DNA of 64,000 bases from Streptomyces luomodiensis (GCF_031679605.1 NZ_CP117522.1:4898001-4962000); one strand, 5' to 3'; numbered from the stretch's first letter, positions 35,490 to 44,101 are shown. A program made the numbers and translations. Notes: generated by a model from the sequence alone, not told the origin.

Positions 35490-36365
35490 GTGAGAGGCAT
35501 CTCCGTAGTTGAAGAGTACTGGTCCGGCGTGCTGCGTCGGCTCCAGGCAGAAGTGGACATCTTCAACAAACTGATCAAGCACTGGGGAGAGCGAGGAAGG
35601 GAAAATGAACTCTCCCTTGCGCGACTTTTAGAGAATCTAATTCCTCGACACTACGGCGTCGGATCCGGCATGGTCATCGATTGTCACGACAAATACTCTC
35701 AGCAGACTGACATTGTTGTCTTTGATCAAGCAGATGAACCAGCTTTTCTCGCCCAAAGCAATCAGGTATTGTTCCCCGTCGAAAACGTGCGTGCATGCAT
35801 CGAGGTAAAGACTACGGTAAACAAGGAAGAGTTAAAAGAATCCGGCAGTAAAAGAGCATCGCTACACAAACTAACACCGATGCAAGGGAAGCATCCGTTG
35901 TTTCACTTCGTCGGCTATAAGCCAGGGCAGTACCCCGATACCATATCAAGACATCTTCGAGCCTTGGAGGACACCCAGAAGCCCGATCTGTTCTGCGTGG
36001 TCGATATTGGGATGATTGGCGGTCGGAAGGATTTACTTCAGCCCGTATTCGGCGACACCCTCGTAGGTACCGATGATTATGTTATCGCCATGACCTGTCT
36101 TCACGCGCGAGATGCAAGCGGACAACGTCAGCTAGGCGTCTATAAGGAGCCACCGGAAGATTTCACCGAACCAAGGATTCTACACGACGGCGGAAGCTAT
36201 CCGATTGTTGCGCTCGGGCGAGATTGGAAAGTCGCCGAGCCTTCTCGCTCTCTGCTCATATTTTGCGCGTGTTTGGTCCATACGCTTGCTGTCCACGACG
36301 GAAAACCACCGCCAGCATCAAGTCACTATCTCTCAGGCGCAACGCTCGACATCGTAGAGATCTAG
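35490..36365 (+). CDS. DUF6602-like putative PD-(D/E)XK nuclease
   Basis: 291 residues from GTG 35490. An N-terminal helical part leads to SLARLLENLIPRHYGVGSGM and then a nuclease-like core: Asp in SQQTDIVVFDQAD and ENVRACIEVKTTV, matching the D...ExK arrangement of the PD-(D/E)XK superfamily; I take it to be DUF6602, found near defence and mobile genes. Several TTA codons and clearly lower GC than the neighbours mark it as foreign; TTA also makes it bldA-dependent. It shares its stop (CTAG) with the convergent PIN-like gene. Activity on DNA is inferred. Confidence 0.6.
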   Translation: MRGISVVEEYWSGVLRRLQAEVDIFNKLIKHWGERGRENELSLARLLENLIPRHYGVGSGMVIDCHDKYSQQTDIVVFDQADEPAFLAQSNQVLFPVENVRACIEVKTTVNKEELKESGSKRASLHKLTPMQGKHPLFHFVGYKPGQYPDTISRHLRALEDTQKPDLFCVVDIGMIGGRKDLLQPVFGDTLVGTDDYVIAMTCLHARDASGQRQLGVYKEPPEDFTEPRILHDGGSYPIVALGRDWKVAEPSRSLLIFCACLVHTLAVHDGKPPPASSHYLSGATLDIVEI

Positions 36366-36871
36366 AGCAAAAGGTGCGCAAGACCAGCATGCTGTTCCAG
36401 ATAATTAGCCATTGGTATTCGCTCCCAGCTAAAATGGATGCATAACTGGGCGACGCTTGGCCGCAATGGACTATCCGAAACATCATCACTGACTACGTAG
36501 AATGGTGCGCTCTCCTGCTCACATCTCCTCCCTAACGCCATCACGTCTACGATGCTCGGCTCGCTGCCATCTACGTTCGACACCCCCTCTTCATATCCTA
36601 ATTCCAGCTGCAGCTTACGCATAAGCCAAATCTTGTGCCCTATCTCAGGCACAAAGGACCGCAGCAAGGGGTTAACCCCCTGGGACCAATAGGCAACTGG
36701 CTCATCTCTGGCCCAGGTCGTCAGATCTTTTACAACTGCGCGCGGGAATATCAGCGATCCGCTCTCGACAAGCGGGGTTAGCGCGTAGAAGAGGTCTGAC
36801 ATATTGTCCTTATCGACACACTCATTCACTGCCATGAGCGCAGTCGAGTCACAAATATATCTGGCCTCCAC
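36362..36871 (-). CDS. PIN-like (DUF4411-type) putative toxin nuclease
   Basis: 169 residues. It starts MEARYICDSTALMAVNECVD, with Asp8 in the first PIN-type acidic position. Further acidic sites are in SIVDVMALGRRC (about 106-112) and YVVSDDVSD (about 126-132), a spacing expected for a PIN-fold RNase. The conserved PRAVVKDL segment is typical of the DUF4411 group. It starts three bases after the stop of the XRE-ImmA gene, the usual pairing for these proteins, so a toxin role controlled by that gene is inferred. Confidence 0.6.
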   Translation of the reverse strand: MEARYICDSTALMAVNECVDKDNMSDLFYALTPLVESGSLIFPRAVVKDLTTWARDEPVAYWSQGVNPLLRSFVPEIGHKIWLMRKLQLELGYEEGVSNVDGSEPSIVDVMALGRRCEQESAPFYVVSDDVSDSPLRPSVAQLCIHFSWERIPMANYLEQHAGLAHLLL

Positions 36872-36874
36872 CGC

Positions 36875-38023
36875 CTACCCTTCGACGCCTGACTGCGAGA
36901 GAACACGCAAGTCCGCTAATTCAGACCGCGATACATTCAGGATGTCGAGCACTTGTGTTTCGGGAAGAATTCTTGATTCTGCGGCTTCAAGAAGCGATCC
37001 CACATAATGCTGGCCGTAGGTCTGCAAACGCACCCGGGCACGATTCTGAGGGCGATCCGGATCTGGCCGACCGCCATTACCCCGCTTCTCCAGACTTCGA
37101 CTGACTGAGGAGTACAGTCCCGGGCTAGCCAGTCCAAGTTTTTCTAGCCGTAGAGCAACGGCCAGAAGGCTGACCTTGTAGCGTCCGCGGAGCGCCGAAA
37201 CTTGGCCTAAGGACGAGATCTTTTCTGCTCCGAATTTTTCGCCAACGTAACGACGGAAATCCGCCTCCGGAATCAGGAAAGATGCCGCAACTTCGTTACA
37301 CCACCTCTCCACTCCCTCATCATTTCGCACCAGACACAAAGAATCATCATGGATAGCAAGGTGGGCGAGTTCATGAATGTAGGAGAAGAGACGCGCTCGG
37401 TAGTGCTCCTTGGTGTTTATCGCCATCACGGGAGCGATCGGATGCGGCAGAGAGAATCCGCGCACCGAAGTTTCCGCATCAAATGACAGATGAAGGACGG
37501 TCAAGCCACAATCCTGCAAACGCTGACGGAGAATCTGGCTCGTGCGCGCGTCCGTGTTCTGAGTCTGGATCTGCAGCGTCCAAGAAAGCCATTCGGAAAG
37601 TGATTTAGCTACCTTCTCTGCTGATTGACGAGTGTCAGCTTGAGGGATCACCGGGGATGCCTCGGGTAACTTTTCACTAATCCACGAAACTACAGCTTGC
37701 ACCCTCTGAGCTAAGCGTAGCTGTTGAGAGATCTTCGGATCCGGGGAAAGCCACTCACCCTGTCCGTAGTTCGTTCGAAAGGCCGCGGCGGCTGGAGAAG
37801 TCTTGGGGGGGCGAGCCAGAAAGAAGAAGCTCTCAGGACGGCCTAAAATTTTGGCCAGTTGCCTGAACTGACCCGTTGATGGATATGTCTTCTCAGCTTC
37901 CCACTCCGCCACAGCGGCAGTTGAGGCACCGAGAGCCTCAGCTAGAGCGCCAAGAGACAAGCCTGCGTCGGCTCGCGCCCAGGCTAAGACGGAGCCAGTC
38001 AGGGGAACCGGTTTGACTGCCAC
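36875..38023 (-). CDS. XRE-family HTH protein with ImmA/IrrE metallopeptidase domain
   Basis: 382 residues. The HTH is at about 12-65 (SLGALAEALGASTAAVAEWE). The ImmA/IrrE domain (about 165-290) has zinc motif HELAH at residues 217-221, with the third ligand in EVAASFLIPE (about 245-255). Such proteins cleave or control regulators on mobile elements and act as antitoxins for PIN-like partners. The partner gene follows with a 3-base gap. The C-terminal 90 residues have no known domain. Lower GC than the chromosome. Confidence 0.88.
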   Translation of the reverse strand: MAVKPVPLTGSVLAWARADAGLSLGALAEALGASTAAVAEWEAEKTYPSTGQFRQLAKILGRPESFFFLARPPKTSPAAAAFRTNYGQGEWLSPDPKISQQLRLAQRVQAVVSWISEKLPEASPVIPQADTRQSAEKVAKSLSEWLSWTLQIQTQNTDARTSQILRQRLQDCGLTVLHLSFDAETSVRGFSLPHPIAPVMAINTKEHYRARLFSYIHELAHLAIHDDSLCLVRNDEGVERWCNEVAASFLIPEADFRRYVGEKFGAEKISSLGQVSALRGRYKVSLLAVALRLEKLGLASPGLYSSVSRSLEKRGNGGRPDPDRPQNRARVRLQTYGQHYVGSLLEAAESRILPETQVLDILNVSRSELADLRVLSQSGVEG

Positions 38024-38291
38024 ACAGCTAGTGTTCCATCGATGAGCTCTGTGTACACGCCTTCGGCACGCATCGTGAGGGATTCGCTACCTTGCTGAGC
38101 TTCGCGTCTTGATCATGACCGTCCCTCCAGGAGGGCGCAACCAAGCCGCCAGCGCACCTTGCTGATCCAATCGATCATGTACTGCAAGAACTCTAGCGTG
38201 CCAGTTCACGTCCCATTTGCGCAGGTCAGCAGACAGGATTACCGGAGTCAGCCAGTGAACGTGTGTCCATCAGTCAAGACATTGGCCGACG
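38024..38291. other. Intergenic region upstream of the XRE-ImmA gene
   Basis: 268 bases without a gene. It marks the change from the AT-richer block to GC-rich sequence. Presumably it carries the promoter of the XRE-ImmA gene (minus strand); no clear site identified. Confidence 0.35.
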
Positions 38292-39167
38292 CTAATGATC
38301 TCGGCTGACTACTCGATGCGCTGTCAGACGCACGCACAGACCGAGGACTGTTGCATCCACCAGACGGAATCCGCGCGGGACCAACTCGTCTGCTGGCGTC
38401 GACGCTGAGGATGGCGGAGTGCTGGGCACTTCTACGATTACGCGGTCCACTAGGTCGGCAAGCAAGCGGGCAGCTTCGTTCCGGCTCCCCTCGACAAGAA
38501 CCGAGCGTGCGCCAGACTCGGCCAAGTCAGCCACAGCCTTAGCTGGCTCGTCACCAAGCAGACGGTCTGGCACTCGGAAGGCACCTGCACCGTGACCACC
38601 AGGGACGCCTTCCTCAATCGCCCCGTTACGCCGAATCACCAGATCGTGCATGCGGCGAAGGTCCTTCACGTCCTGGTCGTCTTCGTCGGCCCCGGCGGTG
38701 TACGCCCAGGTGATGTGCGGCCTTCCCATGCGCAGTGAGTGCAGCCACGGACCGAGGACAAGCAACGCTTCCTGCTCCAGGATGCCGCGCTCCACCTCGA
38801 TGCCGGCCTGTTCCAGGACCGCCGCACCGCCCTCTCCGCGTGAGGTCGGGTCCATGACGGCTATCAGGACGCGGGACACCTTGGCGTCGATGAGGGCCTG
38901 TCGGCACGGCGGGGTCCGGCCCTGGTGGTTGCACGGCTCCAGTGTCACGACGGCCGTGCCGCCCTCGGCGCGCTCCCCCGCTGCGGTGAGCGCGTTCACC
39001 TCGGCGTGGTGGTCTCCCTTGCGGAGGTGGTAGCCCTCGCCGACCGGTACACCGTCACGGTCGAGGATCACGCACCCGACGGGCGGGTTGGGGCTCGTCG
39101 TTCCGAGTCCCTGGGCAGAGATGGCGATTGCTCGCCGCATGGCCGTCAGTTCGTTCGGCGTGGCCAT
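38292..39167 (-). CDS. RibD-like cytidine-deaminase-fold protein
   Basis: 291 residues. The N-terminal deaminase domain (about 5-150) has zinc ligands His54 (with catalytic Glu56 in HHAEVNAL) and Cys79/Cys88 in EPCNHQGRTPPC, exactly as in RibD. The C-terminal half resembles a shortened RibD reductase domain (GARSVLVEGSRNEAARLLAD). It may be a riboflavin-pathway paralog or act on another pyrimidine. Full riboflavin operon genes are absent here. Its ATG shares one base with the stop of the XRE/TPR gene (TGATG), so the two are coupled. Confidence 0.7.
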   Translation of the reverse strand: MATPNELTAMRRAIAISAQGLGTTSPNPPVGCVILDRDGVPVGEGYHLRKGDHHAEVNALTAAGERAEGGTAVVTLEPCNHQGRTPPCRQALIDAKVSRVLIAVMDPTSRGEGGAAVLEQAGIEVERGILEQEALLVLGPWLHSLRMGRPHITWAYTAGADEDDQDVKDLRRMHDLVIRRNGAIEEGVPGGHGAGAFRVPDRLLGDEPAKAVADLAESGARSVLVEGSRNEAARLLADLVDRVIVEVPSTPPSSASTPADELVPRGFRLVDATVLGLCVRLTAHRVVSRDH

Positions 39168-40714
39168 CAGAACCCCGCATTCTCCTTGACTGCGTCGAGT
39201 AGGTCCCGCACGGCGGGAACATTACTCGCCGCCGCGAGAGCGTTGACCGCCGTGACGGCCTCTTGCAGAGTGCGGCCGGAACCAGAGCCGCGGGCCATGT
39301 CGAGAACGGCTGCGGCCTCGGCGGCGGCCTGCTCGTACTCCTGGATTCCGACGTAGGCCATGGCGAGCCGCGCCTGTGCGAATCCCCGGTCACGCTGGTA
39401 GACATCCGGGAGCTCGGCCAGCGCGGTCTGGAAAGTGGAGACTGCCCGGTCCGGCCGGGAGAGGTTGAGCCAGCAATTCGCGCGCTGGATTTCGATGTAG
39501 CTGGACGTGCAGAAATCCCCGTGGCCGGATCGGGCGTCACCGGAGGATTCAGCGATGGCGGCGAACTCGTGGGCCTCGTCGAGCTTCCGGTGACAGGCGA
39601 CCTCGTCCCCATCAAGGGCAAGCCCTTGCGCTTCCTGCTGGATAGCGGCGGCCTTCATCGGGTGGGTGAGTGCTCGTTCGTGGCGCTGCACGGCCTGGGC
39701 GAGTCCGATTGCCTGGCCTGCGTTCTTCTTCCCTGCCGCGAGCTGGCTGCGACGGAACAGGGTCCACGAAAGCATGGCTTCGTCTCCGGCCTCCATGGCC
39801 CACTCCATGGCCCGGCTCGTCCATGTCTCCGCGCTGGTCACGTCCATGGAGTCTTCGTGGAGCCATGCGGCGGACTCGGCGTACTGAGCCGAGAGTTTCA
39901 GCAGCTCCTGCCGGTGCTCGCCCCGGCTGTCCTCCAGGAGACCTTGCAGCATGTCGAGCTGCTGATGGACTCCTGCGAGGGCATGACGCGGGCCGAAGAG
40001 GTTATCGGCCCTGACCAGGGTGTGCCACATGTCGCGGAAGTGCTCGATGGCCGCTTCACCTCGTCCGGCGGGGAGTCGGTGCGGTCTGGCGGGCTTCGGG
40101 CTCACGACCTCGGCGGAAGCGTTGACGGCACGGAGGGGCCCGCTTCCTTGCACGGCGACACCAACGGCGTGCCCGAGAAGGGCTCGGCGATTTATCGGCA
40201 CGATCTGCTCTCTCCCATCGACGTACACCGAAACCAAAACGATTTCGGGTAGCGCATCCGCGTCCGCCGAATTCGAGGGGTCCACGTGCACAATCGGCAG
40301 ACCAGAAATCGCCCCCGCTGCGGGTAACGGCGGGGGTTCGTTCAAGCTGTCTGGGCTACTGGGAGCGTAAGCCTGGTTCTGGACAGCGGCGGCCGGCGAC
40401 GGGGTACCCTCCCATGGCCGCTCGGGCAGGTCGAGCATGTGGCCGGGAATGCCCAGTCCATCAGCGATGCGTTCCATGACGGCGACGCTGCGAATACCCC
40501 GATCACCTCGGATCACGTCGCCGACACGCGCGCTGGTCATCTTCGTGACGGCGGCTGCGATCGCCGCGTAGCTCGCTGGGACACGTCTGTTGACGAGACG
40601 AAAAATCTCGCCGAAGTCCCTGCGCCTGCATGCCCGCTTCATGTCCTCGCTGTGCAGCAAGCGGTCCGGGATGGTGAGGGGGTATCCGCTGCGCCTGGCT
40701 TCACGTTCACTCAT
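39167..40714 (-). CDS. XRE-type regulator with TPR-like repeats
   Basis: 515 residues from ATG 40714. An HTH-like N-terminal region (about 25-85, ASYAAIAAAVTKMTSARVGD) is followed by a Pro/Ala-rich linker and about 300 residues of helical TPR-like repeats (about 210-510). This layout is common in Streptomyces, where such proteins sit next to a SpoIIAB-like ATPase gene, as here (divergent, 135 bases). Role inferred as regulator of the deaminase gene and perhaps development. Confidence 0.75.
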   Translation of the reverse strand: MSEREARRSGYPLTIPDRLLHSEDMKRACRRRDFGEIFRLVNRRVPASYAAIAAAVTKMTSARVGDVIRGDRGIRSVAVMERIADGLGIPGHMLDLPERPWEGTPSPAAAVQNQAYAPSSPDSLNEPPPLPAAGAISGLPIVHVDPSNSADADALPEIVLVSVYVDGREQIVPINRRALLGHAVGVAVQGSGPLRAVNASAEVVSPKPARPHRLPAGRGEAAIEHFRDMWHTLVRADNLFGPRHALAGVHQQLDMLQGLLEDSRGEHRQELLKLSAQYAESAAWLHEDSMDVTSAETWTSRAMEWAMEAGDEAMLSWTLFRRSQLAAGKKNAGQAIGLAQAVQRHERALTHPMKAAAIQQEAQGLALDGDEVACHRKLDEAHEFAAIAESSGDARSGHGDFCTSSYIEIQRANCWLNLSRPDRAVSTFQTALAELPDVYQRDRGFAQARLAMAYVGIQEYEQAAAEAAAVLDMARGSGSGRTLQEAVTAVNALAAASNVPAVRDLLDAVKENAGF

Positions 40715-40849
40715 GGGCCGCTCACGAGGTGTAGGGACGTGCGTCCAGTCCAGCGTAGATCGCGCCATGGATTGGGGTACCCCGTTTCGCCGACCGGGGT
40801 ACCCCATTGGCTGTCCCGATGACGGCGTCTCACCTGCACTCTTGTGGCC

Positions 40850-41332
40850 ATGAAGCCAGAGCTGACAGGCCCCGATGGACGCGTGGTGGTGAGGCGTTGG
40901 ACCCGCCATCCCCGTTGCGTCGCCCTGGCCCGAGCCGACTTGCGTAAGGCTCTGGCTGGCTGGGGGCTGGTCGCGGTCGAGGAGGTCGCGCTGTTGGTGC
41001 TCTCTGAACTGATAACGAACGCCGTGCGGCATGCGCGGGTGCCGGGACACGAGATCGAGACGCGTTATCTGTACCAGGGCGACAAGGTGCAGATCGAGGT
41101 TCACGACGCGTCCGACCTGCGACCGGAACTGAGGAATCCGAGCTGCGAAGTAGCGCACGGGAGAGGTCTGCTCCTGGTCGAAGCGCTCGCGGACCGGTGG
41201 GGCGTCACCCCGTGCCCGGTGGTCGGCAAGTCGGTGTGGGCCGTGTTGACGGCTCCTGGCTCGGATGTGGGTCAAGCGATGAAGGGCGGGACGCGGCATG
41301 GCAAGGCGGACGCCGAAATGGACGGAACATGA
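40850..41332 (+). CDS. SpoIIAB/RsbW-like ATP-binding protein
   Basis: 160 residues from ATG 40850 (a GTG at 40844 is also in frame). HATPase_c motifs: N-box VLSELITNAVRHAR, G1 VHDASDLRP (degenerate, DASD for DxGxG), and G2 HGRGLLLVEALADRWGV. Such small proteins act as anti-sigma factor kinases or orphan switches. It is divergent from the XRE/TPR gene, a recurrent actinobacterial pair. Its C-terminus overlaps the next gene by 35 bases. Confidence 0.82.
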   Translation: MKPELTGPDGRVVVRRWTRHPRCVALARADLRKALAGWGLVAVEEVALLVLSELITNAVRHARVPGHEIETRYLYQGDKVQIEVHDASDLRPELRNPSCEVAHGRGLLLVEALADRWGVTPCPVVGKSVWAVLTAPGSDVGQAMKGGTRHGKADAEMDGT

Positions 41333-41498
41333 GTCAGAGATCATCGCCGCGTATCGGGACGGCATGCGGGTCACAGAGATTCAGCAGCGGTTCGGCATAG
41401 CGAACACGATGCTCTACGACCTGCTTCACCGCAGAGACGTACCACTGCGCTCGGGCCGACAAAAGGCCCCCTGGTGGCGAGGCGGATTGCTGCCCTAG
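41298..41498 (+). CDS. Small HTH protein
   Basis: 66 residues. It has a Myb/homeodomain-like HTH: WTEHESEIIAAYRDGMRVTE followed by IQQRFGIANTMLYDLLHRRD, as in resolvase or transposase N-terminal domains. It overlaps the ATPase gene by 35 bases. Function unknown; a DNA-binding accessory role is suggested by fold only. Confidence 0.6.
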   Translation: MARRTPKWTEHESEIIAAYRDGMRVTEIQQRFGIANTMLYDLLHRRDVPLRSGRQKAPWWRGGLLP

Positions 41499-42319
41499 AG
41501 ACGGGGCGGGGGCTGCCGTCCCCGGGAAGGACCCGGTAGCCCTCGCCCTCCAGCTCCCCTCGGCTCAGTGTCCGTGAGGCAAGCACCTCCCCCGCCTCAC
41601 TCACGTCACACACTGCGCCTCGGGAAAAGACGGCGGACACCGCACCGTCCGCCGTCAGCGGTCCGGCTCCCACACTCGCGCCCAACCAATCGACCCGCGA
41701 AAGGGAGCCGGACCGCCCAGAAGAACAACCGCATACGCGAAACCGGACCACCCGGCGAGGCGGCGGGCACGGTGGTGACGGTCGCCAGAGCGTTTACGAC
41801 ACGCTGGTCAGCCACCGCGATACGGAAACCGACGCGGAGCGACCACGACGGCCTGAGCCACCGCGCGGCAGCAGCTGCTCCCCACCGGCCACGACCGAGC
41901 CGTTCGGTCTGCTCACGCACCCGCATCCGTGACGGCGACAGTACGGCGGCCGGCCGCATCGGGCCGGGGCCGACGACCGACATGCCCCGGGCCGGGCACC
42001 CCTCCCTTCCCCGCTGGCCGTTGCTACGCGCACAACGGCGATGGCCGCAGTCGGCGGACGGCTGGCCATGTAAACCGCTGCGCGTAGCCGCCCCTCGACG
42101 GCGGGCAGGCCGGGCGCCTGGTCCTGGCCGTGCTGCTGCGTCGGCGCGTCCGCTGCGATCAGCAGGCGCTCCGTGGGAGCTGTTCCGGGTCTGGCTGTGA
42201 CTGGTGGGCTGCTGGTGTGGGGTGGCGCGCTGAGTGGTCCGGGGGCGCCGCTGAGCGGGGCGGCAGACAGGAGCGGGCGGCGGCCACGGGCCGCCAGCGC
42301 GCGCGGCCCGCGCAAGCGG
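41499..42319. other. Decayed GC-rich stretch, no gene seen
   Basis: About 820 bases with overlapping frames on both strands but none with a start, ribosome binding site and recognisable protein. Probably eroded element DNA. Confidence 0.45.
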
Positions 42320-42481
42320 GCCGCCTTGATCCGCGTGACGATGGACATCTACACCTTCGTCCGGCTCGACTCTCAGCGCTGTGCCTTCGACCGCGTCGGC
42401 GACGCGCTACGCGAGACGGGAAGCTCCAAGCATGGTGGCCAACCCCAGACACCGCGCCGTGTGTGTGCACCACACAACTGA
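42320..42481 (+). pseudogene. C-terminal remnant of a tyrosine recombinase
   Basis: The frame reads IRVTMDIYTFVRLDSQRCAF followed by DRVGDALRE. This matches the end of Streptomyces integrases, where GHSxIxVTMDIYxHV carries the nucleophilic Tyr. The catalytic Arg/His segments are missing upstream. It points towards the right attachment repeat 170 bases on, the normal place for int beside attP. Confidence 0.6.
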
Positions 42482-42546
42482 TTGCAGGGTGAGAGGCTCG
42501 CGAGGCCGCTGACCAGCGGACACTAACTTTCCCTACACCTTCGATT

Positions 42547-42574
42547 ATAAGGCAGAATTAGGGTGCTGCCTTAT
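42547..42574. other. AT-rich hairpin near the right end
   Basis: Perfect 9-bp arms ATAAGGCAG/CTGCCTTAT with a 10-base loop, in an AT-rich pocket between the integrase remnant and the repeat. Possibly a recombinase accessory site. Confidence 0.4.
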
Positions 42575-42651
42575 GCACACCGAGTCGTGCTCCTGACTAA
42601 AGAATCAAAGGCACAATGCCCAGGCGGTTGATGTCAGAACTGATGTCACCG

Positions 42652-42743
42652 CATACGCCAGAGGCCCCTTCCGATGATCGGAAGGGGCCTCTGAGCTGCT
42701 GCGCGCTCGGCAGGATTCGAACCTGCAACCTCTTGATCCGTAG
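42652..42743. repeat. Right 92-bp direct repeat (attachment-site copy)
   Basis: Identical to 34958-35049. This copy is part of the intact tRNA-Arg gene. Confidence 0.9.
42660..42692 (-). terminator. tRNA-Arg terminator
   Basis: Perfect 15-bp stem, 10 bases beyond the tRNA 3' end. Confidence 0.85.
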
Positions 42744-42774
42744 TCAAGTGCTCTATCCGTTAAGCTACGAGCGC
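42702..42774 (-). tRNA. tRNA-Arg(ACG)
   Basis: 73 nt. Acceptor GCGCTCG/CGAGCGC, anticodon stem CTTGA/TCAAG around loop CTACGGA (anticodon ACG). CCA is not encoded. It is the integration target of the island and the presumed substrate of TadA (gene at 2728). Confidence 0.95.
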
Positions 42775-43044
42775 TTGGCTTCCCGGCGGTTTTTCTTGCC
42801 GGTCGGCGTTGCGGGGACAACATTACATGACCTGCGCCGTGAGGCGAAATCCGTTTCCCAGACCCTGTCTGACCTGCGAAAACTCCGCTTTCAGGGGGCG
42901 GGGAGGCCGGCGGCGCGGGGTGTCAGGGAGTGAGCCTTCGGGGTGCGAGGTGCCCGAGGAGCGGAGGGAGGCGACACGGAGGGCGATCGCCTGAGTGCCC
43001 TGGGTCACGTCGGTCGGCGTTCACCGCGCCGACCTCCGGAAACA
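42775..43044. other. Intergenic region between tRNA-Arg and tRNA-Ser
   Basis: No gene seen. It includes the promoter region of tRNA-Arg (minus strand), with GC-rich low-complexity sequence elsewhere. Confidence 0.4.
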
Positions 43045-43083
43045 GCTCAGGGAGTCCGTGCCGTGGGCACGAACTCCCTGAGC
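43045..43083 (-). terminator. tRNA-Ser(GCT) terminator
   Basis: About 18-bp stem with one mismatch (GCTCAGGGAGTCCGTGCC against GGCACGAACTCCCTGAGC), directly past the tRNA 3' end. Confidence 0.7.
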
Positions 43084-43089
43084 GGAGAG

Positions 43090-43180
43090 CGGAGGCTGAG
43101 GGATTTGAACCCTCGATGGGCTTTAGGGCCCAAACCGCATTAGCAGTGCGGCGCCATAGACCAGACTAGGCGAAGCCTCC
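43090..43180 (-). tRNA. tRNA-Ser(GCT)
   Basis: 91 nt, type II. Acceptor GGAGGCT/AGCCTCC, anticodon stem CCGCA/TGCGG around CTGCTAA (anticodon GCT), and a long variable arm. Confidence 0.95.
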
Positions 43181-43290
43181 AACACACCGGTTGCTCGCGC
43201 GAGCGCGATGTGGTGTGTGCAGATGATGTCACAGCCCAGTGGGATGTCACCAATCGCGGACTACGGTACTCGGCGGGCGGGGCCCACCGC

Positions 43291-43368
43291 AAAGTTCTTA
43301 CGGCGGCGGCAGCCCTTACGGCGGAGTGCGGCCTTTATGGCGGAGCGCGACCCTTACGGCGGCGCAAC
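43291..43368. repeat. Four imperfect 19-bp repeats upstream of the inhibitor gene
   Basis: Units of type CCCTTACGGCGGAGTGCGG. Between tRNA-Ser and the SSI-type gene; no gene seen in 43181-43439. Confidence 0.55.
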
Positions 43369-43439
43369 GCGCTCGGCGGTGGCGCGTTAGACGGGGCGGG
43401 GCAGCGCCGCCCCCGACTGATCACACCAGGAGTACCCCC

Positions 43440-43889
43440 ATGCCCCTGCTGCACCGCATCGCCGTCACCGCCGCCCTGACGACCGCCGCCGGCGCGTCCA
43501 CGCTGGCCCCCGCCGGGGCCACGCCGCTGCCGCTGCCCCTGCCGTTCGACGGGGAGAGCTCCGACCGGCTGGTGATCACCGTGAGTGAGACCGGTGAGCC
43601 CGACGACGCCGCGACCTATGTGCTGGCCTGCCACCCGACCGGCGGTACGCATCCCCGGGCCCGAGCCGCGTGTGCGCAGCTGGACTCGGAGACCGAGTGG
43701 GGGCGCGATCCGTTCGCGCCGGTGCCGCCCGGGGCGATGTGCACCGGGCAGTACGGCGGGTCGGCCACGGCGCGGGTGACGGGTCACTGGGCGGGGCGTC
43801 ACGTCAACGCCTGGTTCAACCGCACCAACGGGTGTGAAATCGCCCGATGGAATCGGTTCTCCATCGTTTTGCGCATGCCTGGGAGCTGA
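43440..43889 (+). CDS. Subtilisin-inhibitor-like secreted protein
   Basis: 149 residues from ATG 43440 with AGGAG eight bases upstream. A signal peptide (about 1-28) is followed by the SSI fold: LACHPTGGTHPRARAACAQL with the first disulfide, AMCTGQYGGSATARVTGHW with the reactive-site Cys, and NAWFNRTNGCEIARW. SSI proteins block extracellular subtilisin- or trypsin-type proteases in growth and development. The expected P1 residue (Lys, Arg or Met after CT/CP) is Gly here, so specificity is unclear. Confidence 0.88.
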   Translation: MPLLHRIAVTAALTTAAGASTLAPAGATPLPLPLPFDGESSDRLVITVSETGEPDDAATYVLACHPTGGTHPRARAACAQLDSETEWGRDPFAPVPPGAMCTGQYGGSATARVTGHWAGRHVNAWFNRTNGCEIARWNRFSIVLRMPGS

Positions 43890-44101
43890 CCTGGGGATTG
43901 GGCCGGGAGTGAGAAGAGAGGGCCCGGGGAAGTTTGTCCGGGCGTGCGCCGAGACGCGTACGTCGTGCTGCGACCTCCCTCTCATCCACCGCCGCGCCTG
44001 GCCCAGGTGCCCGTAGACTCCCCTAGAGACACTCCGCGGACGGGGAAGCAGAATGACCGCGAGTGTCGGCAAGGTGCGGTAGTCAGGGAGGAAGCGTCGT
44101 C

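Noticed and set aside
41568..42200. Long plus-strand frame of about 210 codons
   Set aside because: Composition is Arg/Pro/Ala-rich with no start context or domain; typical chance frame in GC-rich DNA.
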